A stretch of 35,914 nucleotides of DNA from assembly GCA_903936705.1 (NCBI GenBank), contig CAIZWN010000032.1, forward strand, positions 1 to 35,914, read 5' to 3'. Under the pieces are notes generated by a model. It did not search any database. It had not been told where the DNA came from and was given only the letters and a program-made list of their open reading frames with translations. The position numbers were made by a program, and so were the translations under genes. How positions within the stretch are numbered: position 1 is the first letter of the stretch; the number at the start of each line of letters is the position of its first letter. This stretch comes from an uncultured Myxococcales bacterium (GTDB lineage: Bacteria > Myxococcota_A > UBA9042 > DTJE01). Shown piece after piece: positions 1-8,253 of this stretch.

Positions 1-167
1 AGCAGACGCCGGACGGCCTGCCGGTCCACAGCTTCGGGACGCTCCTCACGGAACTCGCCACTCAGGCCCGCGTCACCTACCGTGTCGGCGCCGCCGAAAC
101 GACCTTCGACCAGCTCGCCAAGCCCACACCCCTGCACCAGCGAGCCTTCGACCTGCTCGGGGTGTAG
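1..167 (+). CDS. Transposase C-terminal fragment, IS1634/IS4-like (partial, runs off the left edge)
   Basis: An open frame enters at the left edge and stops at TAG 165-167, giving about 54 residues. The piece contains DGLPVHSFGTLL, then KPTPLHQRAFDLLGV at the very end. From memory this resembles the conserved C-terminal tail of IS1634/IS4-type DDE transposases, where a 'PV-SF-(T/S)LL' motif is followed by 'PTP-Q-RAF-LLG' and the stop. The catalytic core lies outside the window, so it cannot be said whether the element is intact. The family is a recognition by eye and could be a related DDE family. Confidence 0.6.
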   Translation, partial: QTPDGLPVHSFGTLLTELATQARVTYRVGAAETTFDQLAKPTPLHQRAFDLLGV

Positions 168-660
168 TCAGTCAGGCCGCACTGCATTTCCGGGATACGT
201 CAGGTGATGCGGGGACTTGGGCCTTGTAACCCGATCAAACTTCGGCCTAGCGTCCCCGCCCGTAGTGGCTCGAGGGTCTGAGCCGCAGCCGGAGCGTTAA
301 GCCGAGCCGATGCGGGCATCCAGATACGTCGATTAATCCGCAATAGAACTGCCCGACAGCGGCTCGGTAGCTCCGACTGCAGCGAAGGCCCCGAGCCACT
401 CGGGAAGGGGCGGGGGGGTGGTACTGGAGCGGCGCCGGCCCCCCCGCCGGACCCGTTACCAGGTACGTGAAGCTGCCTGCCAACGCCCTACGCCCCACAC
501 CCCAAGCGCCAGTGGATTCAGCAGTGGCTATAGGACCAACCAGGGTCTGGCAGCTCGGGCCAGGGTAATCCCAGCGTGGACACCACGGTTGGGGGCGGCG
601 ATAATCCGTTTGCGGCCTGGATTTCTGGCTGATTTTTCCTGCCTGATTCGGGGGGCTGTA
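168..660. other. Gene-less stretch downstream of the transposase
   Basis: No convincing gene is seen here. Open frames exist on both strands but have no family features, and one is only an in-frame upstream extension of the gamma-glutamyltransferase. The stretch holds a large inverted repeat (254-415) and a smaller CCGGC/GCCGG hairpin near 435-450. It probably contains the right end of the insertion sequence. The terminal inverted repeats cannot be defined without the left end. Confidence 0.5.
254..415. repeat. Long, multi-helix inverted repeat (possible structured RNA or mobile-element end)
   Basis: Four nested helices can be traced. They are 254-261 with 407-414 (CCCCGCCC/GGGGCGGG), continued by 264-272 with 392-400 (AGTGGCTCG/CGAGCCACT); 282-294 with 371-383 (10 of 13 pairs); 302-309 with 360-367 (CCGAGCCG/CGGCTCGG, perfect); and 313-318 with 350-355 (CGGGCA/TGCCCG). 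The apical loop is about 31 nt (319-349) and unusually AT-rich for this DNA. Mismatches are confined to internal loops, as in a structured RNA or a folded mobile-element end. It begins about 87 bp after the transposase stop. Its function is unknown. Confidence 0.55.
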
Positions 661-2391
661 GTGGCGGCGGGACAGTACGATGCGTTTCGGGTTCTGCGTT
701 CTGGCGGGGTGTCGGGTGCCGTATCTGTGGCGCGGGGCCCTGGTGCTGTTGCGTCGGCGTCACGACAGGCGTCGGATCTTGCGATTGATGTTTTGCAGGC
801 CGGTGGCAATGCCTTTGACGCCGCCTTTTCGCTGGCTTTTTCCTTGTGCCTTTACCACCCGCAGGCCGGCAACATTGGCGGGGGCGGCTATGTTCTGTTC
901 TGCAAGGCGGGTGACGATCCAGGTGCTTTCGATTACCGCGAGCAGGCGCCTCGTGCGGCCCGGCGCGAAGCGTTTCTTCTGCAGGACGGCACTGCGGATC
1001 CCGACCTGACGGCGTACGGTCCGGCATCGGTTTGCGTTCCCGGGACGGTCAAGGCGTTTTTTGAACTTCATCGACGGTTCGGGGTTCTGTCGGCCCGCGA
1101 CCTGTTGCATGGGATTGCCCGTCGTTGTGAAGAGGGAGCGCTGGTCACGCAGTACGAGGCCGACTGCCTGAACCGGCTGGGCCCGCGGCTGGCGGCTTCC
1201 CCGGAGGCCAGGCGGTTGTACGTGCGCCCCAGGCCGTTCGTAGTTGGCGACCTTTTGCCCAACCCAGGGCTGGCGCGCACGCTTGATCTGCTGTCCGTCG
1301 AGGGCGATGCCGCCTTCTACCGCGGGGCCATAGCCGAGTCGATCGTCTCGGACCTGTCCGCGAACGGTGGTTTTGTTGCCGCCGAGGATCTGGCCGACTA
1401 CGCGATCCGCGAGGTGCAGCCGATCTCGATGGAGGTTGCTGGGCAGCGTGTCTGGACGGTGCCACCGGAGGCTGGCGGAGGCCTGCTGCTGGAGATTCTG
1501 GGGATCCTGGACCGAGACGAGACGCGGCAGATCCCTCGGGACAGCCCACGGATCCACCACCTGCTTGCACAGGCTTGCAAGATCGCGTTCATCGACCGGT
1601 TGGACTGGCATGGCGACATTCCCGAGGCCGCGGGGATCCTGTCGGAAAAGCTGGGCCGGAATGCGCTGGATGCGCGGTTCGCGTGTCTGGATTTGCTGCG
1701 CGACATCCCTACCGACGTGCTGGCGAACCGGATCCGCTTGCTGGGCAGCGACGTGTTGAACCAGGCGCCGCAGGCTGGCCCGGGAGCCGCCTCGGGTCCG
1801 TCGGGAAAGAACACCACACATTTCGCTGTTGTCGATGCGCAGGGCAACGCAGTCTCGAATTCATACACACTGAACCTTCGATACGGATCAAAATGGGCGG
1901 TCGATGGCGCAGGGTTCCTTCTGAACGGCAGCATCGACTCGTTCTCGTTCGCCGAAGGGGCTTGCAACTACTACGGCGTGCCCGGCAGCGCTCCAAACCG
2001 TTTCCGGCCTGGAGCCCGGCCTGCCAGCAACATGGCGCCAGTGCTGGTCACAGCAGGAGGACAGGTCAGGATGGCGCTGGGCACGCCTGGAGGACCGACG
2101 ATTCCGACTGCATTGGCCGGCGTATTGTTCGCGATTCTTAGCCACGGCGTCCCGCCTGACCAGGCCGTGCGTGCAGGCCGTTTGCACCATCAGGGTTGGC
2201 CGGACGTGCTGTCTCACGAACCAGGCTTTGACAGACCCGACCTGCTGACGGCTCTGGCGGCAATGGGCTATCCCTTGAAGGACAAGCAGGAGACGATCGC
2301 CGACGTGCATGGTGTGTTCCGCGATGGCGACTCGTGGTTGGCTGTCAGCGACCTTCGCCGCGAGGGCGCAGCAGCGGCCATCCAGGGTTGA
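661..2391 (+). CDS. ggt: Gamma-glutamyltransferase (Ntn-hydrolase)
   Basis: This is a gamma-glutamyltranspeptidase-family enzyme, which hydrolyses or transfers the gamma-glutamyl group of glutathione-like substrates after autocleavage into large and small subunits. The large-subunit N-terminus has the family pattern LQAGGNAFDAAFS. The autocleavage and nucleophile site is TTHF, with the first Thr near residue 385, followed by VVDAQGNAVS. Downstream are an ARPASNMAP segment and the oxyanion GTPGGP loop. About 576 residues from the chosen GTG, normal for the family. The GTG has only a G-rich stretch upstream, and the frame stays open back to 418, so the start is uncertain. No signal peptide is recognisable, although family members are usually exported. 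It converges on the exporter operon and is probably not part of the polyene pathway. Confidence 0.82.
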   Translation: MAAGQYDAFRVLRSGGVSGAVSVARGPGAVASASRQASDLAIDVLQAGGNAFDAAFSLAFSLCLYHPQAGNIGGGGYVLFCKAGDDPGAFDYREQAPRAARREAFLLQDGTADPDLTAYGPASVCVPGTVKAFFELHRRFGVLSARDLLHGIARRCEEGALVTQYEADCLNRLGPRLAASPEARRLYVRPRPFVVGDLLPNPGLARTLDLLSVEGDAAFYRGAIAESIVSDLSANGGFVAAEDLADYAIREVQPISMEVAGQRVWTVPPEAGGGLLLEILGILDRDETRQIPRDSPRIHHLLAQACKIAFIDRLDWHGDIPEAAGILSEKLGRNALDARFACLDLLRDIPTDVLANRIRLLGSDVLNQAPQAGPGAASGPSGKNTTHFAVVDAQGNAVSNSYTLNLRYGSKWAVDGAGFLLNGSIDSFSFAEGACNYYGVPGSAPNRFRPGARPASNMAPVLVTAGGQVRMALGTPGGPTIPTALAGVLFAILSHGVPPDQAVRAGRLHHQGWPDVLSHEPGFDRPDLLTALAAMGYPLKDKQETIADVHGVFRDGDSWLAVSDLRREGAAAAIQG

Positions 2392-2413
2392 CAGTTCCAG
2401 TCCGTGAATTCGT

Positions 2414-3070
2414 TCAGGGAGTGAAGGGTTTCCAGGCATCGACCTGGATCTCCCACTCGTAGCCCAGTTGATCGTTTTGCAGGTACACCTTGACCGGGTA
2501 TCGCATTTCGTTCGGGCCTGCCCATTCCGGGAAATCGATTTGGATGACCGCACCGTCCCGCAATAGCGATCGATGTCTGAGGTCTCCGGTGACCGGGTTG
2601 TCAGTTTCTCGAACCAGGGTGCTGCCCATCTTGCAGGTTCTCTCCGATGGACCGCCGGCAGTTTTGGTGCAGCCGCCAAAGAAGGCCCAGCGCACATCGG
2701 CCAGCAGGTGGCGGGCGTCAAGGCGGGCAAAAGCCTCGATGCGCGACTCGACAGACACCTTGTCACCGTCCGCACTTACCGTCAGCAGGCGGTTGCCGGC
2801 CGGGGACAAAAGCACCAGGTCCAGTCGCGAACCCTGTTTCTGCACGACTCCACGGCCAATGAACGAATGGCCCAGGTAGTTGACCCAGACCGACTGCTGG
2901 ATGGAAACGTCGGGTGACAGGGACGCTGGTGACACCGGGTCGGGTTCGGGCATGGCCGTGCCGGGGCGACAGGCCAAAGTGCCGGCGGACAGGCAGTATG
3001 CGGCAACGATCAGCGTGGCAAGCCTGGCTGATTCGAAAGCATTCTGCCGAAAGGGATCATGTCGGTTCAC
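2414..3070 (-). CDS. DUF3261-type lipoprotein of aryl polyene clusters (ApeN-like)
   Basis: A predicted exported protein of 218 residues, and the last gene of the long minus-strand operon. The GTG at 3070 is chosen because a perfect GGAGG (3076-3080) sits 5 nt upstream. An ATG at 3088 would overlap the exporter more and has no ribosome site. The N-terminus has a short basic stretch, a hydrophobic segment and a Cys after TLA, so it is probably a lipoprotein although the lipobox is not ideal. Family knowledge: a DUF3261 lipoprotein accompanies the MMPL exporter and LolA-like protein in aryl polyene clusters and is thought to help move the pigment-lipid to the outer membrane. It overlaps the exporter gene by 14 nt, implying coupled translation. 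The assignment rests on size, lipoprotein signal and position; motif support is modest. Confidence 0.65.
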   Translation of the reverse strand: MNRHDPFRQNAFESARLATLIVAAYCLSAGTLACRPGTAMPEPDPVSPASLSPDVSIQQSVWVNYLGHSFIGRGVVQKQGSRLDLVLLSPAGNRLLTVSADGDKVSVESRIEAFARLDARHLLADVRWAFFGGCTKTAGGPSERTCKMGSTLVRETDNPVTGDLRHRSLLRDGAVIQIDFPEWAGPNEMRYPVKVYLQNDQLGYEWEIQVDAWKPFTP

Positions 3071-5426
3071 GAAGGCCTCCGAAGGCAAGGGCGCGCACTG
3101 CGAATGTCAGAAGGCCCAGCACCGCAATCCCCACGCCAACGGTAACTCCGACAGACACCAGCGCCGACGTCCGGCAGAAACCCATCAAGCCGAACGACAC
3201 GGCAGTAGTCAGGGCCGACAGCAGAACCGTGGGCGCGGCGCCGGCTCCACCTGCAGTACCGGCATCGTCGTCCAGCAGGAACAGGCCCAGGTCGATGCCC
3301 ATGCAAAGTATCAGCAGCAGCGAAACGACATGCAGGAAGTTCAGGGGTATTCCGAGGGCAGCGATCCCGCCAGTCACCACCAGCAGAGTCAGCAGCGTTG
3401 GCGCGAGAGTGGCCAATGCCAGGCGCGGACGGCGTCGGACTGCGGCGATCAAAATGATGTTCAGCAGGACACCGGTTGCAACCAAAGCCAGGGTCTGACG
3501 CTGGGACGAGGTGACCAGCGAGGAAACCAAGGCGCGTGGGTCCATGACCGTCACGGATCCATCGGGCTTCTCCAGGTCCAGCAGGTCCCCAGGTGTGACT
3601 TCGGGCCCGGCGAGAGTCAGGACGTATGCACGGTCCGCGTGCGTGAACGTGAACCCCTGGAGGAGGCCATCAAGCGACGTGCCGGCCAGGTCCGATGGCA
3701 GCAAGGGGTGGACCAGGCCATCCCTGACGCGACCAAGTTCGGTGATGAAGGGCTGGAATCGTTCGGGCCGGAACCCTGCCGATCGTAGTGAGGCATCAAT
3801 CAGGGTAGCGGGATCGGGCAGTGCCGCAAGTGTGTCCAGGTTGCCTTGCTGCAGTTCGGCCGATGGAAGAAGCGCGTGCATGGATGCGAAATCAGGTCCG
3901 GTTCCAGCAGCCCTGCGGGCGGCAAGGTCGGCGTGCACGGTATCGGAACGGGCCAGAGCCTGCTGAAGGTCGGACCCAGAGGCCAGCACGACGCGCGGGA
4001 AGGCCGATGAAGGCAGGTGTGACCGGATTGCGGCGTCCTCGGCCAACGTGACCGGTTCGCCGGCATCCAGTGCACGAGCATCCTGTTCGAGGCGCAGGGA
4101 GGGGAGCATGGCGGTGGCGGCGACAGCCATGACTACCAGCAGTCCCAAAATTACCGCGCGGTGTCGGCGCAAGACCGCAAGCGCCCGATCGATAGGGATG
4201 TGGAATGCGGTCGCTGGCCTGCCGCCCGGCCGCGGGGCAAGCCAAGGCTTCAACGGCGGCAGGAACAAGACCGTCGATGCGAACGCTACTGCGATTCCCA
4301 CCATGCAGAAGACCGCGATCTCCCTGATGCCAGGGTAGTCCGAGAAGCACAGTACCAGGAAGCCTGATAGCGACGTCACGACACCGGCCCCAAGATTACG
4401 CCGCATGGCTCGCGCTGCCGCCTTTTGGGCAACGTCATCTGCCTCGGGGGGGGTTCGAAGGCCGTTCAGAAGATGGATCGGGTAGTCGATGCAGGCGCCT
4501 ATCAGGACACCACCAAACCCAAGCGTCAGGCCGTGGATCGACCCCTGGAATCCAGCCAGCACTCCTACGGCGGCGGCCACGCCAATCGACACTGGCAGGA
4601 AGGCCAGAACCAGGAAGCGCAGGCGCCGAAAAAACATCAGGAAAAGCAATGCGCACGCGATCGTGGAGGATATCGAAGCAAACGAGATGTCCGACTTTGC
4701 GCGGTCTTCCGACTCGGTTACGAAGCGTCCAAGCCCGGTAAACGACAGGACGTACCCGCCGCCAGCCTCGGCGTTCCGGGCAGCAAAGCGATCGCGGACA
4801 AGGACCATGGCCGCGCGCTGGGCGTCGGTGTCGAAGGCTGCGGCCGTCGTCTCGGTAAGTATCAGTGCATGTCGCAGATCGGCGCTGTACCACTGGCCGT
4901 TCAACTGGCGAGGCGCCAGCTTCGCGATCCCACCCTCTGCACGCTGGAGGAGGTCGGCGAAGGACATCAGTGGATCGGACGGTGCCAGGCTTTTTACCAG
5001 AGGGCCCGTCGGCAGCACCAACGCGTCCTTCAGGCGGCGCATTGCGGCAGCCAGGCCATCGGGTGAAAACAGCCGGGGCACTTCCTGCTGGGGATCATCC
5101 GACAGGAAGGCGAGCCTGCGCGGGAAGTACAGGCGCTGAAAATCCTCGGCGGTGGATGCGCCCGGACCGGTGCGCACCGACTTGAAAAGGGTGGATGACG
5201 CCAGATCCGATGCCAGCCCGGTAACCATTGTGGCGGCAGCGTCGGTCGCGGCATCGCTTGGCATCGAATCGGGAACGGCGATATCGATGACCAGCCCCCG
5301 GGAAAAGCCGGTGGCCTTTACAAGACCCGACAGGGCCAGACGGTCCCGCTGGTTGCCCTCGGGCAGGAAGCGCGTGATATCGGTTTCCAGGCGAACCGAA
5401 CGCCACTGGGCAAGGCTCCAGGCCAA
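3057..5426 (-). CDS. MMPL/RND-type exporter (ApeM-like)
   Basis: A large inner-membrane transporter of the MMPL (RND-like) family, about 789 residues. The order is one N-terminal membrane helix, a long periplasmic loop that opens with an LETDITRFLP-type motif, a cluster of about five helices, a second helix (VILGLLVVMAVAATAML), a second loop, and a final helix cluster ending near the C-terminus. In aryl polyene clusters this protein is assumed to export the lipid-linked polyene. The start is a problem. The only in-frame canonical start is TTG at 5426, which falls inside the first membrane helix. The reading frame continues upstream through a Leu run to the end of the LolA gene without another ATG, GTG or TTG. 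A GTG at 5465-5467, overlapping the LolA stop as GTGA, is in the wrong frame by one base. The true N-terminus is therefore probably longer. Confidence 0.85.
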   Translation of the reverse strand: MAWSLAQWRSVRLETDITRFLPEGNQRDRLALSGLVKATGFSRGLVIDIAVPDSMPSDAATDAAATMVTGLASDLASSTLFKSVRTGPGASTAEDFQRLYFPRRLAFLSDDPQQEVPRLFSPDGLAAAMRRLKDALVLPTGPLVKSLAPSDPLMSFADLLQRAEGGIAKLAPRQLNGQWYSADLRHALILTETTAAAFDTDAQRAAMVLVRDRFAARNAEAGGGYVLSFTGLGRFVTESEDRAKSDISFASISSTIACALLFLMFFRRLRFLVLAFLPVSIGVAAAVGVLAGFQGSIHGLTLGFGGVLIGACIDYPIHLLNGLRTPPEADDVAQKAAARAMRRNLGAGVVTSLSGFLVLCFSDYPGIREIAVFCMVGIAVAFASTVLFLPPLKPWLAPRPGGRPATAFHIPIDRALAVLRRHRAVILGLLVVMAVAATAMLPSLRLEQDARALDAGEPVTLAEDAAIRSHLPSSAFPRVVLASGSDLQQALARSDTVHADLAARRAAGTGPDFASMHALLPSAELQQGNLDTLAALPDPATLIDASLRSAGFRPERFQPFITELGRVRDGLVHPLLPSDLAGTSLDGLLQGFTFTHADRAYVLTLAGPEVTPGDLLDLEKPDGSVTVMDPRALVSSLVTSSQRQTLALVATGVLLNIILIAAVRRRPRLALATLAPTLLTLLVVTGGIAALGIPLNFLHVVSLLLILCMGIDLGLFLLDDDAGTAGGAGAAPTVLLSALTTAVSFGLMGFCRTSALVSVGVTVGVGIAVLGLLTFAVRALAFGGLREPT

Positions 5427-5463
5427 CAGCAGCAGCAGGAGAATCCTGGCATAGGTGCGCGGG

Positions 5464-6117
5464 TCACGGAGTGAAATAGGCCTTTGCCTCCTCGTCCGTG
5501 AAGGGACGGTTGGCCACGGTGTCCCGGAAGGTCATCGTGGATGCGTCCCCGCCAAGCTCCTCGACGCGGACTTCTCGCAGTGTTCCGTCGCGGGCCATGC
5601 GAACGTCCATCTTGCGCACGGCCTTGGCAAGCGGGTCGCGCAGGGGGACCAGGGTCAGTCGCCAGGCATCCTCCTCGGGCACGGCCTCGCATCGATACAA
5701 CGAGGAAAGTGCGTCGATCCTGCCGCCCAGGACCAGCAGCATGTTGGCTACTACAGCGCGTGCCACTTCGGAAGCACCTAGATCCATTGATGATTCCCGG
5801 CCCAGGTCGGCCTGGACAACCTTGATGCGGGCGCCAGACAGGGTGACAGACTGGCGCGCCGGAGCTTCTGTGACAATGTGCAGACGGTCGGGGCGCTGGT
5901 AGTAGACGTGTCCTTTCGACACCAGCGGCGCATTCAGGATGGCGATTTCCTTGCGATCGGTGAATGCCGCCCGCAGGGTCGAAACGTCGGTGAAGGATTG
6001 GGTCAACCCAGGGACTTCGTTGCATGGCCTGGGCGCGACCGAAACTGGCGCGTCAGCCGCCATCGCGCGGGAAGCGAGGCAGGCCAGCAGCGTCGCGGGC
6101 AGGATCCACGATCTCAT
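5464..6117 (-). CDS. LolA-like periplasmic lipid/lipoprotein carrier (ApeL-like)
   Basis: A periplasmic carrier of 217 residues. The ATG at 6117 has a GGAG 8 nt upstream and begins a textbook signal peptide (MRSW, hydrophobic core, SRAMA-AD cleavage). The mature part has the LolA-type layout: a segment that reads 'G(H)VYYQRPDRLHI' where LolA proteins have an F-(R/K)-RP-L-W-type motif, then beta strands that would form an open barrel around a hydrophobic ligand. In aryl polyene clusters a LolA homologue sits next to the MMPL exporter and probably shuttles the lipidic product across the periplasm. The gene overlaps the thioesterase gene by 65 nt and ends next to the exporter, so it is co-transcribed. 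It is not the housekeeping LolA, judging by its context. Confidence 0.8.
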   Translation of the reverse strand: MRSWILPATLLACLASRAMAADAPVSVAPRPCNEVPGLTQSFTDVSTLRAAFTDRKEIAILNAPLVSKGHVYYQRPDRLHIVTEAPARQSVTLSGARIKVVQADLGRESSMDLGASEVARAVVANMLLVLGGRIDALSSLYRCEAVPEEDAWRLTLVPLRDPLAKAVRKMDVRMARDGTLREVRVEELGGDASTMTFRDTVANRPFTDEEAKAYFTP

Positions 6118-6565
6118 GCGGCAGCTCCAGTACGAGTTCAAAGGTGTCCACGGCCAGCGCGACCTGGAGGGTGTATCCCTCGGCCGCCTTTTTCTGCGAG
6201 GTGTCGTTGAATATTTCGTACGCGATCAGCAGGGAACGGTCTGCATCCACGATGTAGGCACGTGCGCGCCCGTCGTCGCCGTTGCGCAGCGGCGACAGGT
6301 AGCGGCAGTGCGCATCCACGACCGGGCATACCAGTCCGTACCGCAGGATCGCTTCATGGGTCAGACCCATGCGTCGTTCCAATTCGGTGCGCGCAATCTC
6401 GAAATACTTGATGTAGTTTCCGTGCCAGACCACCTGCATCGCGTCCACGTCGTGGAATGGCACCCGGAAGGGGACATCGACCACCAGGGCCCCGGGTGCG
6501 GGACGCATGCGTGGCATTCGAGGCGGTCGCGGCGGATTGTGTGCAGGTGGATCACGTTCCGGCAT
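6053..6565 (-). CDS. 4-hydroxybenzoyl-CoA thioesterase-family hotdog thioesterase (ApeK-like)
   Basis: A hotdog-fold acyl-CoA/acyl-ACP thioesterase of 170 residues. The catalytic segment HDVDAMQVVWHGNYIKYFE matches the 4HBT motif, with the Asp near residue 41 as the expected catalytic acid and WHGNYIKYFEIAR forming the start of the central helix. The ATG at 6565 has AAGGA about 9 nt upstream and leaves 5 nt after the acyltransferase stop. A start at 6613 would overlap that gene and lacks a ribosome site. The first 25 residues are Pro/Arg-rich and probably disordered. In aryl polyene clusters a thioesterase of this family is conserved and may release or edit stalled acyl-ACP chains. The substrate cannot be told from the sequence. 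Confidence 0.82.
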   Translation of the reverse strand: MPERDPPAHNPPRPPRMPRMRPAPGALVVDVPFRVPFHDVDAMQVVWHGNYIKYFEIARTELERRMGLTHEAILRYGLVCPVVDAHCRYLSPLRNGDDGRARAYIVDADRSLLIAYEIFNDTSQKKAAEGYTLQVALAVDTFELVLELPHEIVDPARDAAGLPRFPRDGG

Positions 6566-6570
6566 CGGCT

Positions 6571-7473
6571 TCAGTCCTTCTTGGGTCCCCAGAAATCGTA
6601 GAAATTGTACCACTGCGTCGGATAGCGACGGGCGTATTCTTCAAGACGCACCGAGTACCGAAGCGCCAGGGCTTCGACACCGGCGGATCGATCGCGGCGG
6701 TTCGGAAGATCCTCGGGTTCGGCAAATCGCTCGATCAACAGCGAGTATTTGCTGACATCGGTCTTGACCAGGAACATCAGCAGGATCGGGGCCTTCAGCG
6801 CTGCCGCCAGAAGGAATGGCCCGGCCGGAAATTCCCGTTCGACGCCCATGAATGGGACCTTGACCCGCGGACCATTGGCGAACGTGCGATCACCCAGGAT
6901 GCCCACGTATTCACCGCGGTCCAGGCGGGCGCGAACTTCCAGCAGCGGCGCAACGGAATCGGCGTCGGAGGCCACCTGTATAACGTTTCGCTCGATGCCC
7001 GGGTCCAGCCGTTTCAACTCGTCGTACAAGCGCGAGGATGGCGCATCGTGCATCATCATGCTGAAGTTCACGCGCTCGGTTTCGGCAAAGGCGCGTGCCA
7101 TCTCCATCACCCCGAGGTGGGCTCCGATGACGAGGTGGCCGCGGGGAGGCTCGGTTCCATCCAGAAGGCCGGCTGGGGACTGCACCTTCAGATTGAAGCT
7201 GCGTCCACGGCCCATGACAGCGAAGGCCCTGTCAAGGATCGACTCGGCAAAAGCGAAAAACGACCGGTAGGTCAGCCAGTGCGAGGAACGACCCAGCGCG
7301 TACCGGTGGAATTCTGCGAGGCAGCGGCGAGCCTCGGGGACCCGAAACGTGTAGTACAAGGCCAGCAATGCAACGAAGGCGCGGGTGGCCCGGTAGCCGA
7401 CTATGCGAATCAGGCCGAGGGTGAACCTGATACCCAGCCTTGATCCTACTTCGCGCGTGTTCTGCCAGTCCAT
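6571..7473 (-). CDS. LpxL/HtrB-type lysophospholipid acyltransferase
   Basis: A membrane-associated acyltransferase of 300 residues from the lipid A late acyltransferase family. It shows an HX4E catalytic motif (GAHLGVMEMA), a GDR motif followed by PRVKVPFMG, and the C-terminal QWYNFYDFW signature typical of this family. The ATG at 7473 is preceded by GAGGAG at good spacing. In E. coli-type aryl polyene clusters a glycosyltransferase and an acyltransferase of this type are fused in one protein; here they are separate adjacent genes (7498-8253 and this one). The likely role is to attach the polyene acyl chain, or a fatty acid, to a glyco-lipid anchor at the inner membrane. Confidence 0.85.
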   Translation of the reverse strand: MDWQNTREVGSRLGIRFTLGLIRIVGYRATRAFVALLALYYTFRVPEARRCLAEFHRYALGRSSHWLTYRSFFAFAESILDRAFAVMGRGRSFNLKVQSPAGLLDGTEPPRGHLVIGAHLGVMEMARAFAETERVNFSMMMHDAPSSRLYDELKRLDPGIERNVIQVASDADSVAPLLEVRARLDRGEYVGILGDRTFANGPRVKVPFMGVEREFPAGPFLLAAALKAPILLMFLVKTDVSKYSLLIERFAEPEDLPNRRDRSAGVEALALRYSVRLEEYARRYPTQWYNFYDFWGPKKD

Positions 7474-7497
7474 GACGGACTCCTCGTGGGCGGTCTC

Positions 7498-8253
7498 TTA
7501 TAGGGGCCCACGACTACTGAAAAAGGCCTTGGTAGTGTCGGAAACCTTTTTTGCCAGGGCTCCAAGGCTCAGGCGCGCATGCAATCGGGTCATCAGCACG
7601 TTGTCGATGAAGGGTTTGAAATGGGACCTGTGTTCCCCCGGGCGCCCATAGCGTACGCGTGTCGGAATTCCGCGAACGGTCCATCCCTGACGCACGGCGC
7701 GCACCAGGATCTCGACGTCAAAATCCATCCTGGCGCCCATAGGGGGGAGCGCATCGAAAAGGGCCAGCGGGTAGATGCGATATCCGCACTGCGTATCGGT
7801 CAGCGGATGGTTGCCAGTCTCCAGATGGTACCAGAACATTCCGAATCGGCGTCCGAAGCGTGACGATGCCGGGGCGTTGTGGTCAAACAGGCGCTCGCCG
7901 GCCAGTACCGCCCGATCGTCGGCACGGCAAGCTGCGATAAATACCGGAATGTCGTTTGCGTCGTGCTGTTCGTCGGCGTCCATCTGCAGGACGTGGGTGT
8001 ACCCGTGATTCCTGGCGACTGTGGCCCCGGTCTGGACGGCTGCGCCCTTGCCACGGTTTCGATCGTGGTGCACCAGGATGATTCCGTGGTCGGAAGGCAG
8101 GTTTGCAGGGCCACCATCGGTCGAGCCGTCATCAACCACAATCACGGTTGGCAGATGTACCCGCAGTGCCGCCACGACACGGGCAACGGTATCCCCGTTG
8201 TCGAACAGAGGCACAAGGCCACAGATGCGGGGGCCGTTTACGTGGTTGGTCAT
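7498..8253 (-). CDS. Family 2 glycosyltransferase (DPM1/DPG-synthase-like)
   Basis: A GT-A-fold, family 2 glycosyltransferase of 251 residues. It has the nucleotide-binding VVDDGSTD motif near the N-terminus, NRGKGAAVQTG, the metal-binding DxD (QMDADEQHD) and a TDTQCGYRIY segment typical of polyprenyl-phosphate and aryl polyene GT2 enzymes. No membrane helices are seen. Translation is coupled to the upstream dehydratase by an ATGA overlap. It probably transfers a sugar, likely a hexose, to the lipid anchor or to the polyene. Together with the next gene it would do the job of the fused glycosyltransferase-acyltransferase of gammaproteobacterial clusters. Confidence 0.85.
   Translation of the reverse strand: MTNHVNGPRICGLVPLFDNGDTVARVVAALRVHLPTVIVVDDGSTDGGPANLPSDHGIILVHHDRNRGKGAAVQTGATVARNHGYTHVLQMDADEQHDANDIPVFIAACRADDRAVLAGERLFDHNAPASSRFGRRFGMFWYHLETGNHPLTDTQCGYRIYPLALFDALPPMGARMDFDVEILVRAVRQGWTVRGIPTRVRYGRPGEHRSHFKPFIDNVLMTRLHARLSLGALAKKVSDTTKAFFSSRGPL

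Noticed and set aside
254-415. Integron attC site
   Set aside because: The repeat is long and paired, but the RYYYAAC and GTTRRRY ends of attC are not present at its borders.
247-498. Minus-strand open frame of 83 residues
   Set aside because: It runs through the inverted repeat and is Gly/Arg/Pro-rich with no ribosome site. It is better explained by the repeat structure.
760-1821. Long minus-strand open frame opposite the gamma-glutamyltransferase
   Set aside because: It lies wholly against a gene with clear catalytic motifs, has no family features and reflects the codon bias of GC-rich DNA.
5318-6025. Minus-strand frame over the LolA/exporter junction as a gene
   Set aside because: It carries GTG 5465-5467 but otherwise gives Cys/Trp-rich nonsense. 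Only its offset relative to the exporter frame is of interest.
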